A stretch of 64,000 bases of DNA, taken from contig JAIGNY010002754.1 in the NCBI GenBank assembly GCA_020152595.1, positions 987,501 to 1,051,500 on the forward strand, in the 5' to 3' direction. Of the stretch, positions 41,601 through 46,830 are shown piece after piece. The translations under genes and the position numbers were made by a program. Position 1 is the stretch's first letter, and each line of letters opens with the position of its first letter. The notes beneath the pieces were generated by a model. The model was not told the origin of the DNA. It did no database searches and saw only the letters and a list, made by a program, of their open reading frames with translations. Origin of the DNA: Chiridota heheva. Its lineage: Eukaryota; Echinodermata; Holothuroidea; Apodida; Chiridotidae.

Positions 41601-44573
41601 AAACCTATTATTTATCAGTATTTCTATTACCATTTTTGTAAGCTTAATCTGTATTGTTGTTCTTCATATCGCTTATATTCATTTATGTGATACATCCACA
41701 GTGCCTATTAAATCCATGTCCAAAAAGCAAAATCCATCCGAGCCATTAGGCTCATTGAGCAGGTGCTTATCCCTGGTTTCCAATGTGAAAATGGATGAGA
41801 GTACATGACTCCCCCTGGACGGGACGCTAGTCCATAACAGATTAACTCCCCAGCAGTGCTGGTACTCATTTTACAGCTGAGTGGACTGAAGCAAGTAGAG
41901 TAAAGTGTCTTGCTCAAGGACACAATGCAGCACTCATGATGGGAATCAAACTCGGTACCTCTTGAAAACGAGCTTGACTCCTTAACCACTGAGCCAGAGC
42001 ACCTCTGCAAATCCATATGTCCATTAAGTTTATTTTTCATAATATATGGGGAACCATCTTGTAAAAGCTTTTATATGTTTGTTATGGTCCCCCACCACAT
42101 TGAACATCCATTGTTTCTTTTGTATATATTGTAAATATTTAAATACGTGGAAATGAATAAAAACATGAAGAAATCCACAAACTTAACTATGTGACCATAC
42201 TCAAATATCTTTATTCAGAATGTTAGTTTTCTAATTGGAAATAAAACTGAAAGTTTATATAGTAGTACATATCTCTTTATGTTACCATGGAAACATGATA
42301 ATCCGATTGATGTTCCTTCTCTTGCTCTCAGGGTCGTTTGTTGTATAGACAACCCCCTCCTGGTTTGTCACCGCAAGAGTTTAAGTCAGTTCAGTGATGA
42401 AAGTGAACTGATGACTAAGTTTGCTTTAAGCAAACCAAGTAGACCAATTATCACTGAAGATGGAACTCAGGTAAGATATTTATTATTATTTTTAAAGGAC
42501 TAATTTAGGGATCATGCAAGTTTATCAGGGGTCATGCAAGTATATCTTATGTTAGAAGAGGACTTCATATATATGACACAAAATAGTGAAGAAAGCATTC
42601 AAAAATCTTTTTCTGTTGAGGAAATATCTAACTTTAAAGTTGGCATCATTTGTGTAGGAATGACTGAAATCAGAATAGTTGTGATGTCATAGCTTCAGAT
42701 TCCTTAAAGTCTTTTGTGTATTCTATCATATTTTGTCATGTGTTTTTGTGGCTTAAAACCATGGGACATGGCAAAAAAGTAGTAAAACTGAATCTAGTAA
42801 GGATATTTATAATATACCACGTGAAGGAAGTTCCTGGAAAAATAATTTAGATAATTTTTTCTTTAAAATACATATTTACAATTGTTATGAATGTAAGGAT
42901 GAGGACGCTTACTTTCCATTGTAGACTTACTACACCAGTCATTTCTTTACAGATAAAACAGCTTTAAACTTGAATATTTCTTAACCGAATAAGATTTTTG
43001 AAATCTAATTTGTGTAGGTGTGCCCTGTTTTTGGTGGTGATATCATTGCCTATTAATAAGTGGGATGGGCTTAAAGTGAAAATTGAGAAAAAGTGATAAA
43101 TGAGCAACTGTATGTCTGTTTTGGGCATGATAATTTTGTTTGATATTGTGTACATGCTTATGTTATCAGCAGATGTCATTAGTATGCATGGTGGGCATGG
43201 CTTAATGTGAAAGTGCTAAATGATGTAAACAGGTAAACACCCTGCCGTCCTCCATGAACAATACATCATGTTTATGCTATGTCTGGTACACAGATGGATC
43301 ATGGTCTGCACATATGTTCTAATGTTGTGGTAGTGAATATAAATGAGTAGTAGGTGGGCTTACTGACAAATTCATGCAATAGGATAAGTGAGCAATCATT
43401 TTTGCATCATACTTACTATGATAATGTTGTTAATCATTGTGCAAATTGCTAATGTTGTCAACATTTTTATTGATCTGCATGGTGAGTGTAGTTTATAAAT
43501 AAATATCCTGGAACAAATATTTCATGATATGCAATGACATGACAGAGAGTACAGAGTTTGCAAGTCAATCAGCATATGAAAAAGAAGCATCGGAATTACA
43601 AAACATTTTGGTTCTGGGGTTTTTTCAATGAATTTGTTAGAAAGAAAAAAGTTAAAGTGAAAGATTAGTAAGATACTACAATAGCAGTCACCAGACGAAA
43701 ATAACAATGAGTGAAAAAAGAAAAAGCTTAAACTGACTGGGCTATATCAAGCGTTATACATGCTTGGGGTTTTATTGAATATATACTATCGAAAGAGCGC
43801 CAACGAATCATGGAGCAAGTGGTTGAAATTTCAAGCAATCAAACAATTGGAATTAGTTTTAAACATTGTGTCCATATGACGATTTTGCCTCTTCAAACAG
43901 TTAGTTTCAGATGGTGCAAAACTATTTTCAACACAACAGAATTCACTTGATAAGTTAGACTAATCAAGTGGTTGTAAAGTGAGGGCTCACTACACAAATA
44001 CAATAAAGTTTCTTAGGTGGCATGCAATTATTTAGGCCTCGTGCACCTCTATGTTATTTTAGATTGAATAACCTTTTCTCTACAGGCATGTGAGACTTCA
44101 GCTATTTTGCTGATTGCAGCTATTTTCCAAGCTAATTTCACTTATTTTCTGAATAATTGGCAATACTTAGCTATTTTGATGAGAAAATTGATCAATTTCA
44201 GCTACTTTTATAAATCATCACTCACATGTCTGTCTTAACAAAGATTTAGTAACCACATTTTACCATGAAAATTGTTGTGCTTTTTATACCCCTAGGATGC
44301 AAAATCTCTAGAATATTTTACCTTTTTTCTTTGTTAAAGCAACGGGGAGTCACAAGCGAGACCATCGATAACGAATTCTTCCAAGAGAAACAAGTTTTGG
44401 CTCATAACAAGGGGCCTATAGGGCCCAGGGGACTGACTAAAGTGAACGGACGGGTTGTGTACTCAACTCAAGGGTCAGAGGAGGAGTTGGTCTCCAAGCC
44501 TTGGAAGAAACAGGGCAAGAAGATGAAGAAAGAAAAAACAAGGAAGATGTTCAAGCATTTGGATGTCAAATAA
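2602..44573 (+). CDS. LSG1: Large subunit GTPase 1 (13 coding exons, frame broken in exons 7 and 12)
   Basis: LSG1 is a cytoplasmic GTPase that drives release of the export adaptor NMD3 from pre-60S subunits as RPL10/uL16 is loaded. The GTPase fold is circularly permuted. I see G4 as SKAD (residues 209-212), G5 as SA (237-238), then a long acidic linker (about 255-440), G1 GYPNVGKSS (466-474), G2 in ATPGRTK (489-495) and G3 DCPG (510-513). A basic tail ends in HLDVK. The N-terminal part ([35 protein letters not shown]) also fits the family. The model gives about 737 residues against 658 in human, the extra length being in the linker. Four single-base frame changes (exon 7 three, exon 12 one) break the reading frame as assembled. 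Introns 4 and 10 and the 3' end carry minisatellites seeded on exon boundaries, and intron 9 is AT-AC. Confidence 0.93.
4301..4395. repeat. Small GC-rich repeat cluster
   Basis: Four or five imperfect copies of a motif like GCCGGTAAAGCGCC in an otherwise AT-rich intron. The local base composition contrasts sharply with its surroundings. No function can be assigned. Confidence 0.6.
5745..6300. repeat. Three diverged ~215-bp tandem copies
   Basis: The start motif GGGTGGGAGCATT followed by TTTATGAAAACATA recurs at about 5745 and 5971, and a weaker copy begins near 6180 (GTGAAAACGTACTTGG). Each copy then has a CGTCCCCTC block, a TTTCTCCAC block and a purine-rich GAAGAAGGG block. A 147-codon minus-strand open frame crosses the copies but has no coding character. 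Confidence 0.65.
7936..8012. repeat. Two-copy ~40-bp direct repeat
   Basis: The phrase TAAACCTTGTAAAAGACAT occurs twice about 40 bases apart, each time preceded by a TCAATTGAG or TTAATTGAG variant. A short local duplication in intron 1. Confidence 0.75.
10225..11990 (+). pseudogene. CR1/Rex1-like LINE, 5' truncated, several frame breaks
   Basis: A plus-strand non-LTR retrotransposon remnant in LSG1 intron 1, in the same orientation as the gene. In order I see the pre-RT region ([14 protein letters not shown]), [16 protein letters not shown], a decayed palm block ([12 protein letters not shown]), [15 protein letters not shown] (about 11005-11050), the catalytic FADDTKLY (about 11097-11120), and the C-terminal block [10 protein letters not shown]...[13 protein letters not shown] (about 11525-11610). 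The endonuclease is missing. Frames change at about 10590, 10950, 11240, 11440 and 11630. The 3' end is a short TTATGTTATGTTAC run, typical of CR1/L2-type tails. The clade call rests on the C-terminal block. Confidence 0.88.
12675..12843. repeat. Four ~43-bp tandem units
   Basis: Units built on CTATAGACCCGGCTGCCTG followed by TAGCATTTCATTAAAAA. The later units are closer to each other than the first. The array directly abuts a copy of the inverted-repeat element described at 31960. Confidence 0.85.
12846..13040. mobile_element. Partial copy of the 32-kb inverted-repeat element
   Basis: The left end (GTCCAGTGGTCAA, then ATCTTATATGAAAGAAGACT) and an internal block (CGACTGAAATCAGACTA, then TTGTGATGTCA) match the element at 31960-33670 and its copy at 42497-43005. 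The right half is missing. Non-autonomous, with no coding capacity seen. Confidence 0.7.
13145..13420. repeat. Degenerate CCTCAGAAA / GTTAAAAGTTTTT repeat
   Basis: The phrase TTTCCTCAGAAA alternates with GTTAAAGTTTTT for several rounds with variable spacing. Strongly diverged, probably an old minisatellite. Confidence 0.6.
13590..14515. repeat. GGGATGCCATGTGGGACAT minisatellite
   Basis: About 40 imperfect units of roughly 20-24 bp around GGGATGCCATGTGGGACAT, with frequent internal slips. Long open frames occur on both strands (minus-strand products rich in Met-Ser-His), but they simply read the repeat and are not genes. Confidence 0.93.
16215..16290 (-). mobile_element. tRNA-like SINE head
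   Basis: On the minus strand the sequence shows an A-box-like GTGGTGCAGAGTAGC and, about 25 bases on, a B-box-like GGTTTAAGTCTC. This is the internal RNA polymerase III promoter layout of a tRNA-derived SINE. No cloverleaf acceptor stem can be drawn, so it is not called a tRNA gene. The rest of the element may extend leftwards towards 15800. Confidence 0.5.
17815..18014 (-). pseudogene. pogo/Tigger-type transposase fragment
   Basis: About 62 minus-strand codons read [13 protein letters not shown], then [19 protein letters not shown]. This matches the stretch around the second catalytic aspartate of pogo/Tigger/Jerky DDE transposases, where the family has DGHxSH and later PPHxTHxLQPLDV. In this copy the catalytic Asp position reads Glu (EGH), and the protein is only a fragment, so it cannot be active. 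It lies in intron 1, opposite to LSG1. The neighbouring 17407-17778 open frame may or may not belong to the same insertion. Confidence 0.75.
18637..18830. repeat. CCTTTTGGCCATTTTCCCC minisatellite
   Basis: Seven or eight units of about 20-27 bp around GGCCTTTTGGCCATTTTCCC, each holding the palindrome GGCCTTTTGGCC or a variant of it. The open frames on both strands are repeat artefacts. It lies just before the LINE tail at 18930. Confidence 0.9.
18930..19575 (+). pseudogene. 3' end of an RNase H-bearing LINE
   Basis: The plus strand encodes the C-terminal end of the same LINE found at 52339-54545: [19 protein letters not shown], then [16 protein letters not shown] and later [18 protein letters not shown]. 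Several stops and shifts are present. The 3' untranslated part ends in GTCGTGGTGCCGTTAAGACC and a run of CAAA repeats (about 19556-19571), the element's tail. Severely 5' truncated, as is usual for LINE insertions. Confidence 0.85.
19771..19897 (+). CDS. LSG1: LSG1 exon 2
   Basis: Acceptor TTTTACAG|CGG and donor GCAG|GTAAGA, ending in phase 1. It encodes [11 protein letters not shown], then [20 protein letters not shown] and RRFTA (residues 31-73). This is the conserved N-terminal block of LSG1 before the GTPase domain. Confidence 0.95.
20320..20440 (+). CDS. LSG1: LSG1 exon 3
   Basis: Acceptor TTCTTTCAG|AAA and donor AGAAG|GTGAGA. The split codon from exon 2 gives Glu, then [25 protein letters not shown] and HLKIPRR (residues 73-113). 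It matches the family's EEN-rich helix and IPRRP motif, which is completed in exon 4. Confidence 0.95.
20672..20800 (+). mobile_element. SINE fragment (3' part, family A)
   Basis: Starts at AACCCGGTGGGTCTGCAA and runs through CCAAAGGCCGTGGCCGTC, TGATATAATGTCCAGCACT and CGGGACGTTAAAC to a GCTATGCTATGCTA tail. The same order is found in reverse at 33729-33893, where the tRNA-like head is also present. Inserted in LSG1 intron 3. Confidence 0.85.
20977..21063 (+). CDS. LSG1: LSG1 exon 4
   Basis: Acceptor CGTTAG|ACC and donor GCAAG|GTACAC. It encodes [17 protein letters not shown] and [11 protein letters not shown] (residues 114-142), the conserved RPxW...FLxWRRxL block. It ends two bases into a codon, which exon 5 completes. 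Confidence 0.95.
21732..24150 (-). pseudogene. CR1/L2 (Crack-like) LINE, nearly complete RT and C-terminus
   Basis: Minus-strand non-LTR element in LSG1 intron 4. The N-terminal linker reads [20 protein letters not shown] (about 23820-23880). Then come [52 protein letters not shown] and the intact catalytic FADDT (about 22905-22925), followed by a long C-terminal domain ([19 protein letters not shown] ... CCSVW ... [10 protein letters not shown]) to a stop at 22134. A single in-frame stop at 22863-22865 splits the frame, and one frame change occurs near 23735; otherwise the copy is young. The endonuclease is missing. The 3' untranslated part runs to about 21732 and is AT-rich. Confidence 0.9.
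24270..25215. repeat. Interspersed repeat with internal tandem units (family D)
   Basis: The left part (ACCTCAGAAATCCTAGGCCC, then TTTTCAGTTTTATTCAAG and AAATTCCATCATTTTTC) recurs at 37545-37800. The right part holds three diverged units of about 120-150 bp, each with CAGTTCTGGAGATATCTTGA or a close variant at about 24868, 25026 and 25183. Related units are seen at 62562-63125. No coding capacity; possibly a non-autonomous transposon of an unidentified class. Confidence 0.75.
25725..27540. repeat. ~56-bp minisatellite built from the exon 5 splice acceptor
   Basis: About 30 units. Each contains ATGTTAATCAGCATC, a CTTTTCTCTCTCTTCAG pyrimidine tract with AG, then TCTTCAGGAAAAGGAGCA and ACGAAAT. 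The last unit runs straight into the real exon 5: its AG at 27521-27522 is the true acceptor and its TCTTCAGGAAAAGGAGCA is the first 18 coding bases. Homology stops exactly where the exon continues with TTTGATTTTG. Each unit therefore carries a possible branch site, a tract, an AG and exon-like sequence. Unit length varies through small deletions, most strongly around 25980-26340. Confidence 0.95.
27523..27670 (+). CDS. LSG1: LSG1 exon 5
   Basis: The acceptor CTCTTCAG|TCTTCAGG is chosen because it completes the split codon and gives [20 protein letters not shown], the same spacing as the family's block before LILTPFERN. Then come [20 protein letters not shown] and [10 protein letters not shown] (residues 142-191), the start of the GTPase domain. 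Donor TTG|GTGAGT, phase 0. The first 18 bases are shared with every unit of the upstream minisatellite. Confidence 0.95.
28336..28650. mobile_element. MITE-like element with TTACTCTACCA inverted ends
   Basis: The left end TTAACCTTTACTCTACCA (28339) and the right end TGGTAGAGTAAGGGTTAG (28631-28648) are inverted repeats. A second left-type end, GACCCTTACTCTACCA, lies inside at about 28543, so this is either two nested copies or one element with an internal duplication. No open frame. It lies in LSG1 intron 5. Confidence 0.65.
28861..29031 (+). CDS. LSG1: LSG1 exon 6 (G4 and G5)
   Basis: Acceptor GCCACAG|GAG and donor GCAGAG|GTAAAG, phase 0 at both ends, 57 codons (residues 192-248). It carries the G4 guanine-specificity motif as [10 protein letters not shown] and G5 as FWSAV. 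The expected G4 is NKxD, and this copy has Ser at the Asn position. The order G4-G5 before G1 is the hallmark of the circularly permuted family. Confidence 0.95.
29225..29670 (+). repeat. Interspersed repeat, copy 1 (family F)
   Basis: Begins near TAGGTGTATGGACAGGTAG and includes TTTTTGTGCAAATATGCAAA, GGGACATAGTCTCTATTCT, CTGAAGAAGGCATTTTGAAC and CTGTTCATACATCACAT. The reverse complement of the same blocks in the same order is at 56995-57420. No coding capacity. It lies in LSG1 intron 6. Confidence 0.8.
30605..31251 (+). CDS. LSG1: LSG1 exon 7 (acidic linker, three frame changes)
   Basis: Acceptor TTTACAG|GAA and donor GGACTG|GTATGT. It encodes the linker between G5 and G1: [13 protein letters not shown], then an acidic stretch ([18 protein letters not shown]), a Ser/Asp/Glu-rich middle ([30 protein letters not shown]), and a C-terminal part ([12 protein letters not shown] ... 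ITTVGL) that resembles the family's HLVSKQELLELF block before G1. The frame changes by one base near 30645, again between about 30804 and 30825, and back by one between about 30961 and 31015. The length of 647 is one base short of a whole number of codons. Read literally, translation stops at 30698-30700. Confidence 0.8.
31960..33670. mobile_element. Inverted-repeat element split by an RTE-like LINE
   Basis: The left end (TTAGTTCAGTGGTCAAG, then CAATCTTATATGGAAGAGGA) is inverted at the right end (TCCTCTTCCATATAGGTG, then AACTTGACCACTAAACTAAT). Internal blocks (AATGACTGAAATCAGACTAG, GACTTACTACACCAGTCATT) match an unsplit copy at 42497-43005. That copy runs from TTTAAAGTTGGC into ATCATTTGTGTAGG without a break, so about 1.06 kb (near 32078-33137) is a later insertion. 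The right part is partly duplicated (TGCTTTCTTCACCATTTTGT occurs twice). Lies in LSG1 intron 7. Confidence 0.8.
32080..33137 (+). pseudogene. RTE-like LINE, 5' truncated, nested insertion
   Basis: In order: [32 protein letters not shown] (the GxxQGxxLxPxL block), [11 protein letters not shown] at about 32375, [80 protein letters not shown] and [14 protein letters not shown], then a stop. The catalytic FADD is FADN here. Frames change at about 32270 and 32800. The 3' end is GATAATGATGATC, the kind of short repeat tail RTE elements carry. No endonuclease remains. RTE-like is my best guess at the clade. Confidence 0.82.
33729..33893 (-). mobile_element. tRNA-derived SINE (family A, full copy)
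   Basis: Read on the minus strand: a tRNA-like head with A box TGGTGTAGTGGTTAG and B box GGTTCAAATCCC, a central block (GATTATCAAAGGCCATGG), a 3' domain (TTGATATAATGTCCAACACT, then CGGGATGTTAAAC) and a GCTATGCTATGCTG tail. This is the layout of a polymerase III retroposon moved by a LINE. It inserted in intron 7, just before exon 8. Confidence 0.88.
34007..34108 (+). CDS. LSG1: LSG1 exon 8 (G1 and G2)
   Basis: Acceptor TTATTAATTCAG|GTC and donor TTTTCAG|GTTTGA, phase 0 at both ends, 34 codons (residues 465-498). It encodes the P-loop [16 protein letters not shown] and then [14 protein letters not shown], where the G2/switch I threonine lies. The donor is weak apart from its CAG|GT core, but the join to exon 9 ([15 protein letters not shown]) is exact. 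Confidence 0.96.
34453..35052. mobile_element. MITE with ~45-bp inverted ends flanked by TTAA
   Basis: TTAA at 34449-34452 and again at 35053-35056 flank inverted ends that start AGGAG and end CTCCT. The two ends match over about 45 bases, including TTATTTCACATGATA on the left against TATCATGTGAAATAA on the right. The inside has no coding frame. The TTAA flanks suggest insertion at TTAA targets as in piggyBac-type elements, but the terminal bases are not the usual CCC. Lies in LSG1 intron 8. Confidence 0.78.
35345..35735. repeat. Interspersed repeat with tRNA-like part, copy 1 (family G)
   Basis: Shared blocks with 43605-43910 are AGATTAGTAAGAT, CTACAATAGCAGTCAC, GACTGGGC, TTGGGGTTTT, TATATACT, CAATCAAACAATT and CATATGACGATTTT-like. 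This copy also carries a minus-strand B-box-like GGTTCAAATCTCCC near 35480-35500, suggesting an RNA polymerase III origin. Lies in intron 8. Confidence 0.65.
36243..36355 (+). mobile_element. Degenerate SINE copy (family A)
   Basis: A decayed copy of the element at 33729-33893: TCTAGCGGTCATAGCAGG, a B-box remnant GGTTTAATTTC, then TGGTGGGTCTCCAACCACTG and GAAATGGCTGTGGACATC. The tail is lost. Lies in intron 8 just before exon 9. Confidence 0.6.
36508..36651 (+). CDS. LSG1: LSG1 exon 9 (G3), ends at a U12 donor
   Basis: Acceptor TTCTACAG|ACA, 48 codons in phase 0 (residues 499-546). It encodes [20 protein letters not shown], where DCPG is G3, then [19 protein letters not shown] and PPVSV. The 3' end is placed at GTG|ATATCCTTT, because this keeps the frame and joins to [10 protein letters not shown] exactly as the family requires. 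No GT donor gives that join. Confidence 0.94.
36811..37290. repeat. 23-bp minisatellite
   Basis: About 20 units of GGTAAGGTACGTTAGATGGAAGG type, with TTTGTTAG and TACGTTAG variants. Each unit contains GGTAAG, a decent match to a major-spliceosome donor core. It starts about 160 bases downstream of the U12 donor. No exon sequence is included in the unit. Confidence 0.95.
37318..37445. repeat. ~30-bp minisatellite
   Basis: Four to five units around GAGTGAGAGATGGGAGGA followed by ATTGGTGAAAT. It lies just after the 23-bp array. The minus-strand open frames rich in Ser-His-Leu across both arrays are artefacts. Confidence 0.92.
37545..37800. repeat. Interspersed repeat, family D (left part)
   Basis: ATAATCTACCTCAGAAACCC, TAGGCCCACCAAG, TGTTTTCAGTTTTATTCAGG and ATTCCATCATTTTTC follow the same order as at 24370-24610. 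The internal tandem units of the other copy are missing. Confidence 0.75.
38438..38668. repeat. Three ~77-bp tandem units
   Basis: Units start TTAGATGTTAC and contain AAATTATGACTTACCAGGTT and AGGTAGACAGAAACATGACT. The three copies differ by only a few bases, so the duplication is recent. Lies in intron 9, about 300 bases before its 3' end. Confidence 0.92.
38965..39088 (+). CDS. LSG1: LSG1 exon 10
   Basis: Begins after CTCAC at the AT-AC acceptor and ends GCAT|GTAAGT in phase 1. It encodes [40 protein letters not shown] and A (residues 547-588), the helical C-terminal part of the GTPase domain. The last ~18 bases (CCTTAATGCATATGCAT) plus the donor GTAAGTAAACC are the first unit of the array that follows. 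Confidence 0.94.
39071..40460. repeat. ~26-bp minisatellite built from the exon 10 splice donor
   Basis: About 50 imperfect units of CCTTAATGTATATGCATGTA followed by AGTAAA, with GGATGTTAGTAAA variants. The first unit is the end of exon 10 itself with its true donor (GCAT|GTAAGT at 39085-39094). Most units keep GCATGTAAGT, a full-consensus U2 donor in the same local context. A last fragment appears at 40608-40640. Units nearer the exon more often have GTTAGT in place of GTAAGT. Confidence 0.94.
40711..40790 (+). CDS. LSG1: LSG1 exon 11
   Basis: Acceptor TTGTTTTCAG|TTA and donor GTGAAA|GTAAGC. With the split codon it reads [20 protein letters not shown] and ILKDYVK (residues 588-614), the family's YMRGFMT...ILKDYV block. 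Phase 0 at the end. Confidence 0.95.
41745..42008 (-). mobile_element. tRNA-derived SINE (family B)
   Basis: On the minus strand, a head with GGCTCAGTGGTTAAGG (A box) and GAGTTTGATTCCC (B box), then GTCCTTGAGCAAGACACTTT, TGAGTACCAGCACTGCTGGG and a block around GGACTAGCGTCCCGTCCAGG. The body recurs at 57470-57720 on the same strand. Lies in intron 11. Confidence 0.85.
42332..42470 (+). CDS. LSG1: LSG1 exon 12 (one extra base)
   Basis: Acceptor TTGCTCTCAG|GGT and donor ACTCAG|GTAAGA. It starts [17 protein letters not shown], matching the family's GKLLYCHPPPG. After about 42377 the good frame is one base over, giving [20 protein letters not shown] and ITEDGTQ. The exon is 139 bases where 138 would keep phase 0 at both ends, so exactly one extra base is present between about 42377 and 42392. 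Read literally it meets TGA just after. Confidence 0.85.
42497..43005. mobile_element. Uninterrupted copy of the 32-kb inverted-repeat element
   Basis: Has AAGAGGACT, AATCTTTTTCTGTTGAGGAA, TTTAAAGTTGGCATCATTTG, AATGACTGAAATCAGA, TTGTGATGTCATAGCTTCAG, GTAGACTTACTACACCAGTC and TTTAAACTTGAATATTTC in the order seen at 31960-33670, without the LINE. The right terminal repeat is missing or decayed. Lies in intron 12 just after exon 12. Confidence 0.8.
43605..43910. repeat. Interspersed repeat, copy 2 (family G)
   Basis: Same block order as 35345-35735, from GTTAGAAAGAAAAAAG through ACTACAATAGCAGTCACC and GCTTGGGGTTTTATTG to CATATGACGATTTTGCCTC. It lacks the B-box part. Lies in intron 12. Confidence 0.65.
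44340..44573 (+). CDS. LSG1: LSG1 exon 13 (stop codon)
   Basis: Acceptor TTTGTTAAAG|CAA; the tract upstream is good (TTACCTTTTTTCTTTG). It encodes [38 protein letters not shown] and [19 protein letters not shown], ending HLDVK (residues 661-737). The DxxFF motif and the strongly basic tail are family features. The stop TAA at 44571-44573 overlaps an AATAAA hexamer. Confidence 0.95.
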   Translation, partial: QRGVTSETIDNEFFQEKQVLAHNKGPIGPRGLTKVNGRVVYSTQGSEEELVSKPWKKQGKKMKKEKTRKMFKHLDVK

Positions 44574-44820
44574 ACTTGGCTTGATGGACAAATAGATTTC
44601 ATCTAGATGTCAAGTAAACACGACAACAAATAGATTTCATCTGGATATCAAATAAACATGTCTTAATAGACAAATAAATCTCATTTGGATGTCAAATAAA
44701 CATGTCTTGATGGAGAAATAGATTTCATCTGAATGTCAAATAAACTTGACTTGATGGACAAATAGATTTCATCTGGATGTCAAATAAACTTGGCTTGATG
44801 GAGAAATAGATTTCACTTGA
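44560..44820. repeat. ~44-bp minisatellite built from the LSG1 stop codon
   Basis: Six units. The first is the end of the coding region: GGATGTCAAATAAACTTGGC, then TTGATGGACAAATAGATTTC and ATCT. The others differ by a few bases, and the second has a 6-base deletion. Every unit but the second keeps AATAAA inside AAATAAAC, so the 3' untranslated region carries a string of possible polyadenylation hexamers. Confidence 0.94.
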
Positions 44821-44894
44821 TCATACATGAATGTATGTATGTCTGGAAAAGAGATTCTTTTAGCTGAATTTGAAGAGTAATATTGAAAGAACTG

Positions 44895-44900
44895 AATAAA
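44895..44900 (+). terminator. Candidate LSG1 polyadenylation signal
   Basis: AATAAA about 320 bases after the stop codon and just past the stop-codon array, followed by AT-rich sequence. It competes with the AATAAA copies inside the array, and which is used cannot be told from sequence. Confidence 0.4.
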
Positions 44901-45245
44901 GATTTATCACAGACTTCTTATTGTGATAAAAAGAGATTGAAACTTGAGCTATGGCTTTCAGAGTATATAAGTATCTGAAAATGTGCATCCATACATGAAA
45001 ATATTTTGTACATTTCGTTTACTCTACTAACTAATAATGCTTAGTTTTTATCACATGTTTAAAATGATGGGTATTTGGTAACCTTTCTTTTTGAAATTTA
45101 AATGTGCATCTTACAGAAGTGAAGGGTGCTTCTGCTTATCAAGCTATTTAATATTCACAGCCTGTGAGCTCTTTAAGGAGTAAGGGATAAAATATCTACA
45201 TCAAAGAGGAGACAAGACACAGGAGGCAGTGTGCACATTAGTGTT

Positions 45246-45318
45246 TTCCCCCTGTTTATCAGAACACTCCCCCTTGTTTATCAGAACACTCCCCCTTGTT
45301 TATCAGAACACTCCCCCT
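45246..45318. repeat. Three 24-bp units
   Basis: CCCCCTTGTTTATCAGAACA followed by CTCC, three times and almost identical. Confidence 0.93.
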
Positions 45319-45319
45319 T

Positions 45320-45972
45320 AGAAATATTACAAAGGGAGGAATTTCCAACATTTACCACATTACATGTTAATCTCAGCACAGATTAGTCGATCAAACCAAT
45401 AATTCCGCCTTAATTTTCGATCACCTGATGTAATTTCAAAGTTTTTTTAGGTATATGATTAGGTTTGTTTGACGATCTTGCACTTTTGGAAAACACCTTG
45501 TTTTACTTGATCAAAAAAACAAAACTCTGGATAAGGCACTATTGCTCATGAAATATGAAAAGTGTTGTGCGATGTAGAAGTATGGTTTAATCATAAAACT
45601 AATCTTTAAAGTTATGAACAGAAAGATCATTTTTATTGCCTATAGTGGAAATCACTTTTAAAAAGGCCCTGGATACATGGTTCTAATGAATGTACAGTTC
45701 TAGTTATCAGCTCTTACACATTCAACAGTAAAACTTGCTGTTCTCTTGTTTTTCAATATGAAATGGTCAAGTGCCCTTCCATATCAAAAACGAACCCTCT
45801 GCTTGGGGGCTGAGGGTAGTGTGCACACTAGAGTTCCAAATTTGGGGGGATTCCCCCCTCCCTGTGTAATTTTGGGATGCAATTTTTTTTTTTTTTTTTG
45901 GGGTTCTTTGTGAGAAAAAAAAAGGCCCAAAATATCCCCAAAGGCCATAATCCACTAGAGAAAAAAAAAAAT

Positions 45973-46010
<38 letters not shown>

Positions 46011-46448
46011 TGAAACGGGAATTTCTCCACTCTTTCCCTATAATTATTTTTGAGTAGCAATTTGATAATATGTGTGGGAATCTCTAATGTGAAAATTTGC
46101 TGAGGGCCTCACATGAAAAGGGGCATTACTTGAATCCTGCAAAGAAAGAAAAAGTGAAGAAAAATTGCAGTGTGCTTCATTTTACACTAAGTGAAGTTAA
46201 GAAATACAATCAACCAATAAATCAGCTTTCTGTTGCAAGAAATCAAATTGCTTTTCCTGGTGGTAGCAGTTATTAAGGTTAAGGCCTCGTGTCTTAACCT
46301 GGCCCTGAAAGTAGGCTTTGTTTTACATTCCTTCTAGCCGTGAGATCTGCTGGACTGTTGAAGATTACCCTGTGACATAAAGTCCATATTGAAACAAATC
46401 AAATACCTTAAACTTTTAATAGATCAAAAACGAGACAGATCCGTCGTA
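45320..46448. other. Non-coding stretch with homopolymer runs
   Basis: No gene seen. It contains poly(T) runs at about 45881-45899 and 45976-46008, the longer about 30 bases, and a short poly(A) run between. They may be retroposon tails or assembly-uncertain homopolymers. Confidence 0.6.
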
Positions 46449-46500
46449 TGGTTTGTTTGATGAGGTCTTAACGGCACCACGACAACGAGGGTCAAATGCT
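46449..46500 (-). mobile_element. 3' tip of the RNase H LINE
   Basis: GGTTTGTTTGATGAGGTC then TTAACGGCACCACGACAACG is the reverse complement of the last ~50 bases of the LINE ending at 19571 and of the copy ending at 53778. Extreme 5' truncation. Confidence 0.8.
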
Positions 46501-46830
46501 CAGTGCTGTAAGGGCTCTGAGCAGTGTAGTGCTGTGTTGGCTGCAGCTGTGAGCCTTAAAAGTTTCTACATGGTAAAGCGCATTGAGTTTGGATACTCTT
46601 GTAGAAAAGCCCTGTATAAAAACCAAAGTATTATTATTTCACATTGTACTGTTAAATTGTCTTATATTGAGTAAGTATTCTTTATTTTTTTTGTTTTTCC
46701 AAAGTTTTTTTAGTTTGTATAAAAGCTACCTATGTGAAAATATTTTGTTTCATTTTCTGTCTCTAGTTTGTCCATTACAATAAATTGAAAAAGACAAAGT
46801 ATAGACATCTGTATACTTTTTGTTACTGTT

